Shown here in pieces: positions 34,818 to 44,026 of a stretch of 60,172 nucleotides of DNA. Positions within the stretch are counted from its first letter, which is position 1. Each line of letters opens with the position of its first letter. A program made the position numbers and the translations under genes. A model generated the notes under the pieces. The model ran no database searches. It was not told the origin of the DNA and saw nothing but the letters and a program-made list of their open reading frames with translations. Origin of the DNA: Lachnospiraceae bacterium (GTDB lineage: Bacteria > Bacillota > Clostridia > Lachnospirales > Lachnospiraceae); contig JAFXCD010000103.1 of NCBI GenBank assembly GCA_017521605.1, forward strand, positions 1 through 60,172, in the 5' to 3' direction.

Positions 34818-34822
34818 GCGGT

Positions 34823-34870
34823 AAAGCCTTTTTCTGACAACCCAATGGTTGAAAAGAAAGAGGCTTTTTG
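34823..34870 (+). terminator. Rho-independent terminator after ddh
   Basis: AAAGCCT (34823-34829) pairs with AGGCTTT (34861-34867), with additional inner pairing CAACC/GGTTG and TTTTC/GAAAA, followed by a T run. Confidence 0.75.
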
Positions 34871-34977
34871 TTATACTAAAATAAGGTGATGATGATAGGA
34901 ATATTAAGTTTTTTCTGAAATCAGCCGATAGTGAAAACAGATAACAAAAACCGGCATGAATAGTAGAGAGGATTCCT

Positions 34978-35184
34978 ATGAAGATAATGGTACGGTGTTT
35001 AAAGAGTGATTTTGCAGTATGTCCCGTATGTGGAAGCGGGAATGTGGTGGGCTTGGAAAAAGAAAGCTGTCATTGCGGTCAATGCGGACAAGCCATGGAA
35101 GTGGTGTTTGTTAATCGGGTGTTAAACAACGAAGAACCTGAGCCGGAAGAAGTGTTCCTACAAATGTCACTGTTTGAAGATTAG
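34978..35184 (+). CDS. Small zinc-ribbon protein
   Basis: A 68-residue protein. CPVCG (about 17-21) and CHCGQCG (about 33-39) give two C-x-x-C knuckles separated by about 12 residues, the classical zinc ribbon layout; the tail is very acidic (EEPEPEEV). It has AGAGGA upstream and ends 33 bases before the transglutaminase-like gene. It may bind nucleic acid or another protein; function unknown. Confidence 0.65.
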   Translation: MKIMVRCLKSDFAVCPVCGSGNVVGLEKESCHCGQCGQAMEVVFVNRVLNNEEPEPEEVFLQMSLFED

Positions 35185-35217
35185 CACTTAAAATTTTGGA
35201 ATATAAGAGGAAACAGA

Positions 35218-36753
35218 TTGAAAACATTAAGAAGACTATTTTACGGAATCAGTTTATGCATATTTTTGGTTTGCGTAGCTATTTTGGTATTTACTTCAAA
35301 TCCGGAGTGGTCTGAAAAACTGTCTAAGAAGTTGTATGGCGAAGAAGAGCAACAGGATTTGGCAGTGACGGAGACACCGGCACCGGATGAGAATGTGGAT
35401 ATAGGGCCCCCGGCTCCTCAATTAACACCGTTGATATATGTAACACCGACTTCTCAACCGGTAGATGAGCCACTGGCTACGAAGGAACCAGATAGCTATA
35501 AACCACAAACAATTGATATTAAGACTGTAGTGCCCCGGAAAGCACCTGTTGCAAAATATAATTCACCTTTGACAGACAAAGTGACTATTCCGGAAGCGGT
35601 AAGTGAGTTACGGGGCATGGAAGAACCTTCAACAAAATTAGAAGAGGTTAAGAACGAAGAGGCTACTAAGCTTAAAGAAGAATTGGATGAGGGAGATACC
35701 GGTGCATTATTGGTCTTTGACCAGCGTTTCTACCCCTATTATCATATGTTAAATGATAGTGAAAAGGAATTATATCGTCAGATTTATGCCAATGCTTTTG
35801 GCATGATGGAGCGTTTTAAACCCTGTGTGGAAGTGTTTTCAACTAATGTGGGAAGAGTGGTGGAAGCGGTATATAATGATAATCCGGTGTTATTCTGGGT
35901 AGAGAATTCTTATGGGTGTAAGTATGGTTCAGATGGCAGAGTTGTGGAAATATCTTTACAATACAATGAAGCTTCCAACAAAATTGACCAGTCCAGACAA
36001 AAGTTTGATGAAAAGGCTGAGGAGATATTACAAGTAGCCCGTACTCTTTCCAGCGACTATGAAAAGGAAAAATATGTGCATGATAGATTAGCTATGCAGG
36101 TTAGTTATGCTGCAGAGGCACCTATGAATCAAAGTGCGTACAGTGCGTTGGTAAATGGAAAAACTGTATGTGCCGGATATACAAGGGCTTTTCAATATCT
36201 GATGCAGCAATTAGGAATTCCCTGTTTCTATTGCAGAGGATATAGCGGTGAAAATCATGCATGGAATATAGTGGAGCTCTATGGCGATTATTATAATGTA
36301 GATTTGACATGGGATGATGCGAAACCCGGCAATTATGACTATTTCAATAAAACAGATAAAGATTTGCAAGTAACCCATATTCGAAAAGGAGCTTCTGTAA
36401 ATCTTCCGGCATGTGGTGGAACATTGTATGGTAATCTGGAAACCAATTATGATGAAGAGCCTGTACAAAAGGAAAGTGAAGATTACAGTCAAGGTTTAGT
36501 CTTGTATTATGACCGCATATGTGAGAGAATTGAAAAGAGTGGTTTGGGAAGTGCTACCTATACTGATTTGTTGGATTTGTCGGTATGGAAGGAGCTTGAA
36601 AGCGCTTATGCCAATGGAAACAATAACTTTAGAGAAGATTATCTTATAAGAGCATTACATAAAGCAGGGGCGCAGTATTGTACGATTAGTTTTTCGGCAG
36701 AAGAGGTAACAGATAATGCATATGATGTAACTTGTTCCATAGTGGTACGATAA
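35218..36753 (+). CDS. Membrane-anchored transglutaminase-like protein
   Basis: A 511-residue protein with an N-terminal membrane helix (about 8-26) and a long Pro/Thr/Glu-rich extracellular tether to about residue 150. The transglutaminase-like core has the triad Cys about 318 (TVCAGYTRAFQYLM), His about 347 (GENHAWNIV) and Asp about 362 (NVDLTWDDA), so it should be a cysteine peptidase or transferase acting at the cell surface. The C-terminal 110 residues are unassigned. Start is TTG with AAGAGGAAAC upstream. A second, shorter protein with the same core is at 48190. Substrate unknown. Confidence 0.85.
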   Translation: MKTLRRLFYGISLCIFLVCVAILVFTSNPEWSEKLSKKLYGEEEQQDLAVTETPAPDENVDIGPPAPQLTPLIYVTPTSQPVDEPLATKEPDSYKPQTIDIKTVVPRKAPVAKYNSPLTDKVTIPEAVSELRGMEEPSTKLEEVKNEEATKLKEELDEGDTGALLVFDQRFYPYYHMLNDSEKELYRQIYANAFGMMERFKPCVEVFSTNVGRVVEAVYNDNPVLFWVENSYGCKYGSDGRVVEISLQYNEASNKIDQSRQKFDEKAEEILQVARTLSSDYEKEKYVHDRLAMQVSYAAEAPMNQSAYSALVNGKTVCAGYTRAFQYLMQQLGIPCFYCRGYSGENHAWNIVELYGDYYNVDLTWDDAKPGNYDYFNKTDKDLQVTHIRKGASVNLPACGGTLYGNLETNYDEEPVQKESEDYSQGLVLYYDRICERIEKSGLGSATYTDLLDLSVWKELESAYANGNNNFREDYLIRALHKAGAQYCTISFSAEEVTDNAYDVTCSIVVR

Positions 36754-36766
36754 AGAACGAAGAACT

Positions 36767-36801
36767 GGGCAGAAGGGTAAAGGTAACCATTCTGCCCTTT
36801 T
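36767..36801 (+). terminator. Rho-independent terminator after the transglutaminase-like gene
   Basis: GGGCAGAA (36767-36774) pairs perfectly with TTCTGCCC (36790-36797), followed by TTTT. It stands just ahead of the small gene at 36819. Confidence 0.75.
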
Positions 36802-36818
36802 AAAGATTGGAGAAGTTG

Positions 36819-37163
36819 ATGCAAGAGAATATCAAGAAAGAATTATTACGCCTTAAGGTGAATGTAGATAAGGGTATAGAGAATTTTGGAGAAGAATATG
36901 AGGAACAATTGAGGAGGTTTATTAACGGATATGATTTTATGAGATTGGGACAGGCTGTAAACAGTGGCCGTTTTGAGAGCGCCGCCATGTGTGTACGTAG
37001 AATGAGTATAGAGGCAGAAAAGCTGGGACTGGAATGCTTTCAAAGGCAATTCACGGGACTTCGTCAGAATATTGCCAGAAAAGATGGTTTGGAAGTAAAA
37101 AACATCCTGAGTCTGGTAATCGTGAAACGAATACAGATTCAGGATGTTTTGAAGACTAATTAG
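36819..37163 (+). CDS. Small helical protein, possibly HPt-like
   Basis: A 114-residue soluble helical protein. The pattern of four helices with LGQAVNSGRFESAAMCVRRMSIEAEKLGLECF resembles a histidine phosphotransfer (HPt) bundle in length and spacing, but no histidine is found at the expected phosphorylation position, so this is a weak analogy. The ATG at 36819 has TTGGAG 6 bases upstream. Its stop overlaps that of the convergent trkH gene by 4 bases. Function unknown. Confidence 0.55.
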   Translation: MQENIKKELLRLKVNVDKGIENFGEEYEEQLRRFINGYDFMRLGQAVNSGRFESAAMCVRRMSIEAEKLGLECFQRQFTGLRQNIARKDGLEVKNILSLVIVKRIQIQDVLKTN

Positions 37164-38602
37164 TATTTTTTCCAGCATGCAGGGTGAAAAAGAATTAACA
37201 TAGGAAAAATTTCCAAACGCCCTGCTAGCATGTTAAACATGAGTACATATTTTGAGAACATGGAGAAGCAGGAAAAATTACTGGTAGGTCCAACCGAATC
37301 CAAACCGGGACCAATGTTATTTAAAGTGGCTGCAACTGCCGTAAAACTGGATGTGAAATCCAGATTATCCACACTGATCAATAGTAGTGATATAAAGAAA
37401 ATAATAAAATATACTGCAATAAATACATTGGTAGATCGGATAACCTCATGGGGTACGGCATGACCGTCTACCTTTATTTTTTTGACCAAACGGGGATGCA
37501 TAAGAATATGCAGCTCCTTTTTTATGGTTTTAAATAGTATGGTGATACGGGAAACCTTAATACCGCCGCCGGTACTTCCTGCACAGGCACCTATAAACAT
37601 GAGCATAACCAATATGGTTTTGGATAGCAAGGGCCAGTTATTAAAATCAGTGGTTGCAAATCCGGTTGTGGTTATTATGGAACCAACCTGGAAAAAGGCA
37701 TGTTTGGCAGTCGCTTCTATAGTTCCATATAAGGAAAAGGTGTTAAAGCATATAATAGTAACAGCAGATAGTATAATTAATAAATATACTCGTACTTCTT
37801 CGATAGAAAAGGCTTCTTTTACCTGTTTGCATAGAAGACAGAAGTAAGCAGAGTAGTTAATACCACTTAAAATCATAAATAATGTAATGACATTCTGCAC
37901 AGTAGAACTATATCCTGCAATAGAATCATTTTTGATGCCAAAACCGCCGGTGCCTACGGTACCGAATGTTAAGGTCATGGAATCAAATAATGGTAATTTA
38001 CAAAGAAGCAATATTATTATTTGTGTTACTGTAATAAAAATATATATTATATACAATATTTTAGCAGTATCTTTTACTTTGGGTACCAATTTTCCTACAG
38101 AAGGGCCCGGGCTTTCTGCTTTCATCAGATTCATGGTAGAACCACCCATCATAGGAAGAATTGCCATTACAAAGACAAATACGCCCATACCACCAATCCA
38201 GTGAGTAAAGCTACGCCAAAAAAGACTGGTATGAGAGAGGGCTTCCACATCTGTAAGAATACTGGCACCAGTAGTGGTAAATCCGGAAATGGTTTCAAAT
38301 AGGGCATCTGTAAGACTGGGAATTTCTCCCGTAAACATAAATGGAAGAGCACCGAAAAAACTCATTACAATCCAGCCCAGAGAAACAGAAATAAAGCCTT
38401 CTTTGGGATAGAGCTGATTGGATTTGCTGCCTCCCAGTGTACAGAGATAACCAAGGATAAGACAGAGTAATGATATTGCTACATATATTAAAGCTTCTCG
38501 AAATTCATGATAAAAAATACCGGTTATGGAAGGAAGGAGTAAAAAGGCAGATTCAAATTTAAGAATGCAACCGCAAATATATAAAACCAATCTATGATTC
38601 AT
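37160..38602 (-). CDS. trkH: Trk/Ktr potassium uptake membrane subunit
   Basis: A 480-residue potassium transporter with four M1-P-M2-like repeats. Selectivity-loop regions appear as ETISGFTTTGAS, LTFGTVGTGGFGI, VGSIITTTGFATTD and VAATLNNIGPG. It works with the cytoplasmic nucleotide-binding regulator TrkA, encoded 18 bases upstream on the same strand. It imports K+ with Na+ or H+. Start ATG has GGAG about 10 bases before. Confidence 0.95.
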   Translation of the reverse strand: MNHRLVLYICGCILKFESAFLLLPSITGIFYHEFREALIYVAISLLCLILGYLCTLGGSKSNQLYPKEGFISVSLGWIVMSFFGALPFMFTGEIPSLTDALFETISGFTTTGASILTDVEALSHTSLFWRSFTHWIGGMGVFVFVMAILPMMGGSTMNLMKAESPGPSVGKLVPKVKDTAKILYIIYIFITVTQIIILLLCKLPLFDSMTLTFGTVGTGGFGIKNDSIAGYSSTVQNVITLFMILSGINYSAYFCLLCKQVKEAFSIEEVRVYLLIILSAVTIICFNTFSLYGTIEATAKHAFFQVGSIITTTGFATTDFNNWPLLSKTILVMLMFIGACAGSTGGGIKVSRITILFKTIKKELHILMHPRLVKKIKVDGHAVPHEVIRSTNVFIAVYFIIFFISLLLISVDNLDFTSSFTAVAATLNNIGPGLDSVGPTSNFSCFSMFSKYVLMFNMLAGRLEIFPMLILFHPACWKKY

Positions 38603-38620
38603 AACAAATGGTCTCCTTCA

Positions 38621-39982
38621 CTAATTGATTAAGATATCAGTAATATCATTAAGACTATCGTTGGTAAGAACAACGACTACGCTGTCACCGGGTTGTATGG
38701 TATCTTGACCGCCAGGTATGATAATACGGTTCTGGCGATTAATACAACATATCAGTATATTCTTTTTTATTGGTAGGTTCATTAATGGAATACTGGTTAA
38801 TAGGGGATTTTCATCCTTTACATAGAATTCCAAGGCTTCCACACGACCATCTTCTAATTTATAGAGGTTTTCCACATTGCTATGAAGGGAATTACTCATG
38901 GAACGGGCATACTTAATGATGGATTCAGCAGTCAGTAAGCGAGGATAGATAATACTATCAAGCTGCAGATCATCCAAAACACTGTTAAAGGAGCTTCGAT
39001 TTACTTTAGTAACAACCTTGGCTTTGGAAACTTTTTTTGCATAGAGTGAGAGGAGAATATTCTCTTCATCTAAATCAGTTAAGGCAGCAAAGCCCTGTAC
39101 ATGTTCTAAACCTTCCTGAAGCAACAGGTTTTGATCGATACCATTTCCACAGATAATGGTAGCTTCAGGTAATAATTCACTTAATTGCTCACAACGGGCT
39201 GGGTCAATTTCAATAATAGTGGTTTGAATGCCCGCAGTCAGAAGGCGCTTAGCCAGATAATAGGCAATGGTACTGCCGCCTACCAGCATGGCAGTATGAA
39301 TATGTCCGATATTGATGCCAATTTTTTTAAAGAAGTTGTGGGCATTTGCCGGCGTGGCAACAATGGACACAATATCTCCTTCTTTAAAAACAAAATCGCC
39401 TCGTGGAATAAGTATTTCATCCCCACGGCAAACAGTACAAGCTAATACCTCACATTTTAATGTAGTACGAATATGAATCAGCTTGTAGTTATTTAATTTA
39501 CATTCTGGGGTAACACGGAAATGGAGCATTTCAATACGTCCCTTTGCAAAGGTATCGATTTTGGTGGCAGAAGGAAACTGAAAAATACGGGCTATAGAAG
39601 AAGCACAGGCAAGTTCCGGGTTTATAATCATAGCCAGACCTAATTCCTTACGCAAAAACTCCAATTCCGTATTGTAGATAGGATTACGCACACGGGCAAT
39701 TGTCTTACAGTTGCCGGCTTTTTTTGCAATTACGCAGCAGAGCAGATTCTGCTCATCGGAATTGGTAACGGCAATTAATAAGTCAGCCTGTTTAATGCCG
39801 GCCTCCAATAAGGTCTGATAGCTGGCACCATTTCCAATAATGCCCATAGCATCCAGATCATCTGTAATGGAATGAACACTTTCTTCCTTTATATCAATGA
39901 CTACCAGATCATGATTCTCCTTGCTCAATTGTTCTACAAGGGAGTAACCTACTTTACCACATCCTACAATGATAATTTTCAT
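38621..39982 (-). CDS. trkA: Trk potassium uptake regulatory subunit
   Basis: A 453-residue cytoplasmic protein with two tandem RCK units. Each has an N-terminal Rossmann NAD/ATP-binding core (MKIIIVGCGKVGYSL at residue 1 and MLVGGSTIAYYLAKRLL near 228) and a TrkA-C domain. It gates TrkH in response to nucleotides. The ATG at 39982 follows GGAGGG closely; an upstream ATG at 39994 is less likely because family similarity begins at 39982. First gene of the trkA-trkH operon. Confidence 0.95.
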   Translation of the reverse strand: MKIIIVGCGKVGYSLVEQLSKENHDLVVIDIKEESVHSITDDLDAMGIIGNGASYQTLLEAGIKQADLLIAVTNSDEQNLLCCVIAKKAGNCKTIARVRNPIYNTELEFLRKELGLAMIINPELACASSIARIFQFPSATKIDTFAKGRIEMLHFRVTPECKLNNYKLIHIRTTLKCEVLACTVCRGDEILIPRGDFVFKEGDIVSIVATPANAHNFFKKIGINIGHIHTAMLVGGSTIAYYLAKRLLTAGIQTTIIEIDPARCEQLSELLPEATIICGNGIDQNLLLQEGLEHVQGFAALTDLDEENILLSLYAKKVSKAKVVTKVNRSSFNSVLDDLQLDSIIYPRLLTAESIIKYARSMSNSLHSNVENLYKLEDGRVEALEFYVKDENPLLTSIPLMNLPIKKNILICCINRQNRIIIPGGQDTIQPGDSVVVVLTNDSLNDITDILIN

Positions 39983-40039
39983 GGGACCCTCCATATATAA
40001 AAGATAAATAGTATTATAGCATAATACCCACAAAAAGAA

Positions 40040-40076
40040 AAGAGCATGCAGACTTTGAGTTTGTCTGCGTGCTCTT
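40040..40076 (-). terminator. Rho-independent terminator of the glycyl radical gene
   Basis: Read on the minus strand, AGAGCACGCAGAC pairs with GTCTGCATGCTCT (13 pairs, one G-T) and is followed by TTTTCTTTTTG. It separates the glycyl radical gene from trkA. Confidence 0.85.
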
Positions 40077-40083
40077 AGCTTAA

Positions 40084-40326
40084 TTATACACCTTCATGGA
40101 AGGTACGACTGATAACATCAGCTTGTTGTTCCGGTGTCAACTTAATAAAGTTAACAGCGTATCCACTTACGCGAATGGTAAGCTGTGGATAGTTTTCCGG
40201 ATGTTTCTGCGCATCCAACAGAGTGTCTCGATTTAGTACATTTACGTTTAGATGATGACCACCTTTCGTAACGTATCCGTCCAATAAATTAACTAAATTA
40301 TCCACTTGCATTTCATTGTGAGCCAT
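40084..40326 (-). CDS. grcA: Stand-alone glycyl radical protein, GrcA/YfiD-like
   Basis: An 80-residue protein equal to the extreme C-terminus of pyruvate formate-lyase. [18 protein letters not shown], then [18 protein letters not shown] with the radical Gly at residue 55, then [15 protein letters not shown]. coli GrcA (about 127 residues) replaces an oxygen-damaged PFL C-terminus; this shorter form lacks the extra N-terminal part. A strong AAGGAGG precedes the ATG and a dedicated terminator follows, so it is an independent gene and not a remnant. No pflB or activating enzyme is in the window. Confidence 0.88.
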   Translation of the reverse strand: MAHNEMQVDNLVNLLDGYVTKGGHHLNVNVLNRDTLLDAQKHPENYPQLTIRVSGYAVNFIKLTPEQQADVISRTFHEGV

Positions 40327-40437
40327 ACTATACCTCCTTAATAATAATTATGATAACCATTACTGATATAATTATAGTATCAGAATTTGTATTTGTTGTC
40401 CATAATATTTTTAAGAAATTATGTATTTATTTTGATA

Positions 40438-40445
40438 CATACAAC
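40438..40445 (+). promoter_or_regulatory. Possible sigma-E -10 element of the spoIIIA operon
   Basis: CATACAAC is a 7 of 8 match to the mother-cell sigma-E -10 consensus, 31 bases before spoIIIAA. The -35 side (AAATTATG) matches poorly, so this is tentative; the operon is known to depend on sigma-E in other species. Confidence 0.3.
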
Positions 40446-40476
40446 ATATATTGGATTGAAGAGGAGGTTGGACTAA

Positions 40477-41445
40477 ATGTATCAAAGTGTATTACAGATT
40501 TTTCCGGATGTAAACCGTGAGTTTTTTCGTTTCATAGCAGAGAGAGAACATAATATTAATGAAATCCGACTTCGGAGTGAGAGACCAATTTTGGTACTGG
40601 AAGGTCATCAAGAATGGTTTTTGAATAGAGAAGGTATATATACTGATAAGCTGTCGGAAGCAACATTAATGAGTCGGGAAGGTCTGGAAAAAATCGTACA
40701 ACATATATGCCAGTATTCTATATATGCTTTTGAAGATGAAATAAGACAGGGATTCATAACAGTTTCAGGAGGGCATCGAATCGGTCTGGTGGGTCAGGTA
40801 GTACTGGAAAATAATAAGAGTATCAGAACCATAAAACATATTTGCGGACTAAATATCCGTGTATCACATCAGATGAAAGGTGTTGGACAATCTGTCTTAC
40901 CCTATCTTTATGAAAAGGGAACTATAAAAAGTACCTTAATTGTTTCACCACCCGGTTGCGGAAAGACCACATTGTTACGTGATCTGGTACGTAATATTTC
41001 TAATGGAAATGAATATGCAGAAGGTATGACGATAGGTCTGGTAGATGAACGAAGTGAAATAGCGGGCTCTTATATGGGACAACCGCAAAATGATGTGGGA
41101 ATACGTACAGATGTTTTGGATGCCTGTCCTAAGATGAGCGGTATGATGCTATTGCTTCGTTCCATGTCACCTAAAGTAATAGCAATTGATGAATTAGGCA
41201 GTATTGAAGAAATGGATATGGTAAGACAAGTATCAAATTGTGGTGTAAAAATGTTGGCAACTATGCACGGAAACAGTTTTGAGGATGTGTGGCGAAGAGA
41301 GGGAATGGAGCAGCTACTTAAGAATAAAGGATTTGAACTTATGCTGATTTTAGGAAGAAAACAGGGTAGGTACATAGTAAAAGGGATTTATCAATGGACA
41401 GAAAAGGGGGAGTGGCAATGCAGAAAATATTCGGATTTGTATTAA
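40477..41445 (+). CDS. spoIIIAA: Stage III sporulation protein AA, secretion-type ATPase
   Basis: A 322-residue ATPase of the secretion superfamily. Walker A is PPGCGKTTLLRDL (about 156-168), and VDERSEIAG and VIAIDELGS mark the acidic and Walker B motifs. It is the motor of the SpoIIIA-SpoIIQ feeding channel in the mother cell that links to the engulfed forespore. First gene of a complete AA-AH operon; AGGAGG lies 9 bases before the ATG. Its 3' end overlaps spoIIIAB by 28 bases. Confidence 0.97.
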   Translation: MYQSVLQIFPDVNREFFRFIAEREHNINEIRLRSERPILVLEGHQEWFLNREGIYTDKLSEATLMSREGLEKIVQHICQYSIYAFEDEIRQGFITVSGGHRIGLVGQVVLENNKSIRTIKHICGLNIRVSHQMKGVGQSVLPYLYEKGTIKSTLIVSPPGCGKTTLLRDLVRNISNGNEYAEGMTIGLVDERSEIAGSYMGQPQNDVGIRTDVLDACPKMSGMMLLLRSMSPKVIAIDELGSIEEMDMVRQVSNCGVKMLATMHGNSFEDVWRREGMEQLLKNKGFELMLILGRKQGRYIVKGIYQWTEKGEWQCRKYSDLY

Positions 41446-41936
41446 TTCTGGCAGGATGTAGTGGATTGGGAATGTGGTATTGCATGCAGTTTCGTCTACG
41501 TATTAGCAATTTAAAGCAAATGTGTCATATATTATGTATGCTGGAAAGCTATGTAAGATTTGGCAGAAGCACTATGGGAGAATGTTGTAATCAAATTGCC
41601 GGACGTGTGGAAAATCCATTCAAAAGTGGCTTGCAGGAAATTGCAATGGAAATGAAAAAGAATCAGGGAAGCAGTTTGGGACAAGTTAGCCGTAAGAGCT
41701 TGGAGAAGCATTTGAAAAAACTTGTGGTATCTCAAAGGGAAAAGGAGGAGTTTATAGCTTGCTTTGTACATGAAGGATATGAAGATGAAGGGATGCAAAT
41801 ACAGAGTATTATAAGAGGAAGACAGGAATTGGAATCAGCCCGGCAAAAATTGAATGAAAGCCTGGCTTCCCGATGCAAATTGGCTGTTAGTCTGGGAACT
41901 ATGAGCGGTTTGTTATTGGTTGTTCTGTTTTTGTAA
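41418..41936 (+). CDS. spoIIIAB: Stage III sporulation protein AB
   Basis: A 172-residue protein with an N-terminal membrane helix, a cytoplasmic helical region like GspF-type secretion scaffolds, and a C-terminal membrane helix (GTMSGLLLVVLFL). It joins the SpoIIIA channel base. The ATG at 41418 is preferred because AAAAGGGGG lies 7-9 bases upstream. Overlap with spoIIIAA couples translation. Confidence 0.93.
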   Translation: MQKIFGFVLILAGCSGLGMWYCMQFRLRISNLKQMCHILCMLESYVRFGRSTMGECCNQIAGRVENPFKSGLQEIAMEMKKNQGSSLGQVSRKSLEKHLKKLVVSQREKEEFIACFVHEGYEDEGMQIQSIIRGRQELESARQKLNESLASRCKLAVSLGTMSGLLLVVLFL

Positions 41937-41964
41937 CAGAGTCCATAAAGAAGGGATGATAAAA

Positions 41965-42159
41965 ATGACAGTGAGTTTGATTTTTAAGATAGCGGCAGTT
42001 GGAATATTGGTAACTATATTATGTCAGGTTTTAAAGCATAGCGGTAGAGAGGAACATGCTTTTTTATTAAGCCTGGCAGGATTGATTTTGGTACTTATGT
42101 GGATTGTACCATATATATATGAACTGTTTGAAACCATTCAGACATTGTTTGAATTATAA
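41965..42159 (+). CDS. spoIIIAC: Stage III sporulation protein AC
   Basis: A 64-residue protein with two membrane helices (about 5-22 and 32-52), the usual size of SpoIIIAC. It pairs with SpoIIIAD in the feeding channel. The ATG at 41965 gives family length; an ATG at 41956 abuts the AAGGG ribosome binding site and is unlikely. Confidence 0.92.
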   Translation: MTVSLIFKIAAVGILVTILCQVLKHSGREEHAFLLSLAGLILVLMWIVPYIYELFETIQTLFEL

Positions 42160-42180
42160 GCAGGGGAGAAGGATGAGTCC

Positions 42181-42570
42181 ATGGAAGAAATTATTAAGGT
42201 ATGTGTAATAGGTATTCTTGGTGTATTAACAGCTATACAATTTAAGGTGGCTAAACCTGAATATGCAACCTATATCAGTGTGGCGTTAGGATTGATTATA
42301 TTTGGTTTTGTTGTGCAGCAATTACGCACTATATTGAGTAGTCTGGCATGGATAAAGGATTTGTTTGGAGAGACAAGTGGTTATCTGGGTATTTTAATGA
42401 AGGTAATTGGGATTACCTATTTGTGTGAGTTTAGTGCTGGTATATGTAAGGATGCAGGCTATGGTGCTATCTCCGAACAGATTGAGGTATTGGGCAAGCT
42501 CTCGGTTATGTTTTCAGGATTGCCTATTTTACTGGCAGTGGTAGAACAGATTCAAAGTTACATGGGGTAG
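42181..42570 (+). CDS. spoIIIAD: Stage III sporulation protein AD
   Basis: A 129-residue protein with three to four membrane helices. LMKVIGITYLCEFSAGICKDAGYGAISEQIE is a conserved stretch of the family. A membrane component of the SpoIIIA channel, third in the conserved AC-AD-AE order, with GGGGAGAAGG upstream. Confidence 0.95.
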   Translation: MEEIIKVCVIGILGVLTAIQFKVAKPEYATYISVALGLIIFGFVVQQLRTILSSLAWIKDLFGETSGYLGILMKVIGITYLCEFSAGICKDAGYGAISEQIEVLGKLSVMFSGLPILLAVVEQIQSYMG

Positions 42571-42577
42571 GAAAAGT

Positions 42578-43642
42578 ATGGAAATCAGATTGGAGGATGT
42601 GTGGGAGGATTATGGACTGGATGGGTTGCAGGAAAATTTAGATAGGCTGTTTCCGGAATATGATTTGTCCATAAATAAGATTCTGGAAAGTTTATTCAAA
42701 GGAGATATGCTTGGGACGATAGAGTACGTGTTTAAAGGTACTGTAGGTATATTTCTGGAACAGATAACGGGACTGAAGGAATTGCTTATGGTGTTATTGC
42801 TTTTAGGAATAGCAGCAACCGTATTAACCCATTTTGTGGAAATTTTCGACAGACACCAGATAGCAGATTTAGCATACTATTTTATGTATCTGTTGTTTAT
42901 GATGGTATTGTTTCGAAGTTTTGAACAAGTCGGTAATGTTGCAAAACAGGTCCTTTCAGATATTGTTTTATTTATCAAATTGTTAATACCTACCTATCTG
43001 CTTGCGGTGGGGGTGGCTGCGGGGGTACCGACAGCAGGGGCATATTCACAGGTTTTTGCTTTGGTAGTTTATGGTACAGAATGGCTATTATCAGGTTGGA
43101 TATATAATCTAATATCCATATATACCATGCTTGCAATGGTAAATGGTATTTGGATGGAAGAAAAATTGAAATTATTAATAGTCTTTGTTAATAGGACTAT
43201 TGTAGTAGCATTGAAGGGAGCACTGGGCGTAGTGACGGGAATCAGCATTTTTCAGAATTTAATTACACCGGTGCTGAATACGGCACAGAATACGTTGTTA
43301 AATAAGGTGGTAACTGCCATACCGGGAGTGGGAGATTTATCAGGAGGAGTGATGCAGCTGGTTTTGGGGTCGGCAGTGGTGATTAAGAATAGTATTGGTG
43401 TAATGCTACTCCTTCTGATGATTATACTTTGTTTGGGACCGTTGATTAAAATAGCTGCAATTGGGTGGATATTGCAATTGGCTGCAGCATTATTGGGAAT
43501 GGTCAGTGATAAACGGCTGGTACTATGTACCAATCATATGGGAGAAGGCTGTATGTTGATGTTTCGGTTAGTAGGAACCGCTATGCTGTTATTTATAGTT
43601 TTGATTTCTTTGATTGCCACAGGAACCAACCATATATTATAG
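42578..43642 (+). CDS. spoIIIAE: Stage III sporulation protein AE
   Basis: A 354-residue protein with seven or more membrane helices after an acidic N-terminal region of about 45 residues. The central PTYLLAVGVAAGVPTAGAYS segment is characteristic. It is the large membrane core of the feeding channel. Usual family length is close to 390; it lacks an obvious cleavable signal peptide. Confidence 0.94.
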   Translation: MEIRLEDVWEDYGLDGLQENLDRLFPEYDLSINKILESLFKGDMLGTIEYVFKGTVGIFLEQITGLKELLMVLLLLGIAATVLTHFVEIFDRHQIADLAYYFMYLLFMMVLFRSFEQVGNVAKQVLSDIVLFIKLLIPTYLLAVGVAAGVPTAGAYSQVFALVVYGTEWLLSGWIYNLISIYTMLAMVNGIWMEEKLKLLIVFVNRTIVVALKGALGVVTGISIFQNLITPVLNTAQNTLLNKVVTAIPGVGDLSGGVMQLVLGSAVVIKNSIGVMLLLLMIILCLGPLIKIAAIGWILQLAAALLGMVSDKRLVLCTNHMGEGCMLMFRLVGTAMLLFIVLISLIATGTNHIL

Positions 43643-43651
43643 GGGGAAAGA

Positions 43652-44026
43652 ATGGGAGCATTGTTAAGCAAAATAGGACAAATAGTAATATTTATGATAT
43701 GCGCCAGAACCTTACTGCACTTTCGGGCAAAAGAATCCTATGAGAAGTATTTAAAACTATTGGTGAGTCTGATGCTTTTGGTTTTGTTGGCAGAGCCTTT
43801 GATGGAATGTCTGGGTAAGGGAAAGGAAGGAGATTTTTTACAAAGAATCCAACTGTATAACTACCGGTTACAGGATATTTTGAAAAATGAGCAACTGGGT
43901 AATGAAGAAATATCACAGATTTTGTCCCATATGACTATGGAAGTATCAGAACAGGTAAAAGCAGTGGAAAATGTGGAGGTGAAAATAGAATATGGAAAAG
44001 CTTCAGAAGACAATGGAGAGTACTAA
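43652..44026 (+). CDS. spoIIIAF: Stage III sporulation protein AF
   Basis: A 124-residue protein with two N-terminal membrane segments (about 5-22 and 30-48) and a soluble tail, shorter than Bacillus SpoIIIAF (about 206) but like clostridial ones. The tail would take a ring-building motif fold. Its last 35 bases overlap the next gene. Confidence 0.88.
   Translation: MGALLSKIGQIVIFMICARTLLHFRAKESYEKYLKLLVSLMLLVLLAEPLMECLGKGKEGDFLQRIQLYNYRLQDILKNEQLGNEEISQILSHMTMEVSEQVKAVENVEVKIEYGKASEDNGEY

Noticed and set aside
36819-37163. Functional HPt phosphotransfer protein
   Set aside because: No histidine at the expected position; kept only as a weak structural analogy.
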